A stretch of 14,216 nucleotides of DNA from Flavobacteriales bacterium (GTDB lineage: Bacteria; Bacteroidota; Bacteroidia; Flavobacteriales; Weeksellaceae), in contig CAAGLV010000014.1 in the NCBI GenBank assembly GCA_900770875.1, forward strand, positions 1 through 14,216. The letters are read 5' to 3'. Below are positions 13,090 to 14,216 of the stretch, one piece after another; the first letter of the stretch is position 1, and every line of letters begins with the position of its first letter. Both the position numbers and the translations under genes were made by a program. Below the pieces are notes generated by a model that ran no database searches, was not told where the DNA came from, and saw nothing but the letters and a program-made list of their open reading frames with translations.

Positions 13090-14216
13090 TTGAAAGTACT
13101 TTCTGCAGTTATAAATAATATTGAGACCGACCAACGAGTAGATAAAGTTTGTAATTCTTTATTAAAATTTGGTTATGAGGTTGAATTAATAGGAACAACG
13201 TTAAGAGGAAAACCTCGTTTAAATAAATCGTATACAACTACGATTATTCCGTTAAGAAATCAAAGCAGTTTTAAATTATATGCAGAGTTTAATTTCAAGT
13301 TACTTATTAATCTTATACTAAAGGCAGATAAAAACACCATTTTATTGGCCAATGATTTGGATAGTTTATTACCCTTTTATGTGGTAAGCAAAATTAAAAA
13401 TCTGCCTTTGGTATTTGATAGCCACGAAATTTTTTCGGAATTACCATCATTACATAATCGTCCTAAAACGAAAAAAGTGTGGAAAACGTTAGAGCGTTTT
13501 TTACTTCCCAGAATGAAAAGTTTTTACACCGTTAGTAATGGTTATGCAGAATGGTTTAAGAAAGAATATGGTGTGCAACCTGAAATTATTCGAAATGTAC
13601 CACAGTTTAAAAAACTGAACGACAAAGAGAATTTTATATTTTTTGAATTACCAAGGATTCCAGAAGGATATAAAATTGTACTTTATCAAGGTGCATTAAA
13701 CATCAGTCGTGGTCTGGAATATACAATTAAGGCAATGCAATTTGTTAACAATTGTGTATTCTGGATTGCTGGCGATGGACCTCTTAAAAAAGATTTAGAG
13801 CAATTAGTTTTAGATTTAAATTTATCAAACAAAGTTTTTTTATTAGGAAATATTCCTCCTCCTGTCTTAAAAACAATTACTCCTTTAGCTGAAATTGGAA
13901 TTAGTTTAGAAGAAGATCTAGGAATTAGTTATCGTTATGCTTTACCGAATAAAGTTTTTGATTATTTCCAAGCTCAAGTGCCTATTTTAGCTACTTATTT
14001 ACCTGATATTAAGAACACTGTTTTAAAATATAAAGCAGGACGTGTAATCCAAAAACACGATGAAAAACATATTGCTGAAGAAATCAATTTAATGCTTAAC
14101 CAAGGCAAAAAACATTATTACGAAAACCTTAAAAAAGCAGCATTAGATTGTTGTTGGGAAAATGAAGAGCCTAAATTAAAAGCTATTTTTGACCGTATTA
14201 ATCCTAAACAAAGATA
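13090..14216 (+). CDS. GT-B fold glycosyltransferase, 3' end cut by window
   Basis: The open frame runs from 13090 to the window edge, about 375 codons without a stop. The product reads as a family-4-type (group 1) glycosyltransferase that transfers a sugar from an activated donor. The N-terminal acceptor domain starts KVLSAVINNIETDQRVDKVC, followed by FDSHEIFSEL (109-118), a hallmark of one flavobacterial group. The donor domain has LYQGALNISRG (198-208), AGDGPLKKDL (227-236) and the E-x7-type nucleotide-sugar region EEDLGISYRYALPNKVFDY (274-292). The start is TTG: an in-frame stop lies at 13066-13068 and no ATG or GTG occurs before KVLSAV. No signal peptide or TM helix is seen. The neighbouring kdsA hints at a role in LPS or another surface glycan, but acceptor and donor are unknown. 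Confidence 0.88.
   Translation, partial: MKVLSAVINNIETDQRVDKVCNSLLKFGYEVELIGTTLRGKPRLNKSYTTTIIPLRNQSSFKLYAEFNFKLLINLILKADKNTILLANDLDSLLPFYVVSKIKNLPLVFDSHEIFSELPSLHNRPKTKKVWKTLERFLLPRMKSFYTVSNGYAEWFKKEYGVQPEIIRNVPQFKKLNDKENFIFFELPRIPEGYKIVLYQGALNISRGLEYTIKAMQFVNNCVFWIAGDGPLKKDLEQLVLDLNLSNKVFLLGNIPPPVLKTITPLAEIGISLEEDLGISYRYALPNKVFDYFQAQVPILATYLPDIKNTVLKYKAGRVIQKHDEKHIAEEINLMLNQGKKHYYENLKKAALDCCWENEEPKLKAIFDRINPKQR

Noticed and set aside
1..14216. Mobile elements, CRISPR arrays, tRNA genes, defence islands
   Set aside because: No transposase, direct-repeat array, cloverleaf sequence or defence gene was found; base composition is even across the window.

Overview
The window is a 14.2 kb piece of an AT-rich bacterial chromosome that looks like Bacteroidota, most likely order Flavobacteriales. 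The protein families (short-LID adenylate kinase, metal-dependent KDO8P synthase, a small YgjV-like membrane protein, a DinB protein ending in FGVAYSTIKY) fit this. So does the repeated promoter signature TAnnTTTG (the Bacteroidota -7 box) and the lack of Shine-Dalgarno sequences. I cannot name the genus from sequence alone. No mobile element, CRISPR array, tRNA or prophage is visible; this is ordinary core chromosome with a few uncharacterised genes.

Layout from left to right. (1) The 5' part of RNase P RNA (minus strand) runs off the left edge. (2) clpC (minus) ends in a perfect hairpin terminator that abuts the rnpB promoter. (3) An NRDE/TANGO2-type gene (minus) is divergent from a plus-strand pair, a DinB-like gene overlapping an ATP-grasp gene, followed by a rhomboid protease. 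A bidirectional terminator closes this block, and the stop codon of the rhomboid gene lies in its loop. (4) On the minus strand come a small secreted protein of unknown function, then the obg-ybaB operon with its own terminator. (5) On the plus strand are a two-TM small protein and pyrD, then a bidirectional terminator. (6) On the minus strand are the hpt-adk operon, hemN, and kdsA. (7) On the plus strand, divergent from kdsA, are a three-TM small protein and a 3'-truncated GT-B glycosyltransferase with a TTG start.

The genes mostly serve general housekeeping: tRNA maturation (RNase P), proteolysis (ClpC, rhomboid), ribosome assembly (Obg), purine salvage and adenylate balance (Hpt, Adk), pyrimidine synthesis (PyrD), heme synthesis (HemN) and LPS (KdsA, perhaps the glycosyltransferase). 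The least understood part is the NRDE / DinB / ATP-grasp group at 2893-5060. Its two opposed promoters are interleaved within 48 bp, and DinB and ATP-grasp are translationally overlapped. It is the best candidate here for an undescribed functional unit.

Two sequence-level patterns stand out. pyrD and kdsA have a -7 box only 4 nt before the ATG and are predicted to be leaderless, and dinB is nearly so. The apparent in-frame TTG starts of dinB, obg and hemN are each the terminal TTG of a -7 box, so I moved all three to the next ATG.
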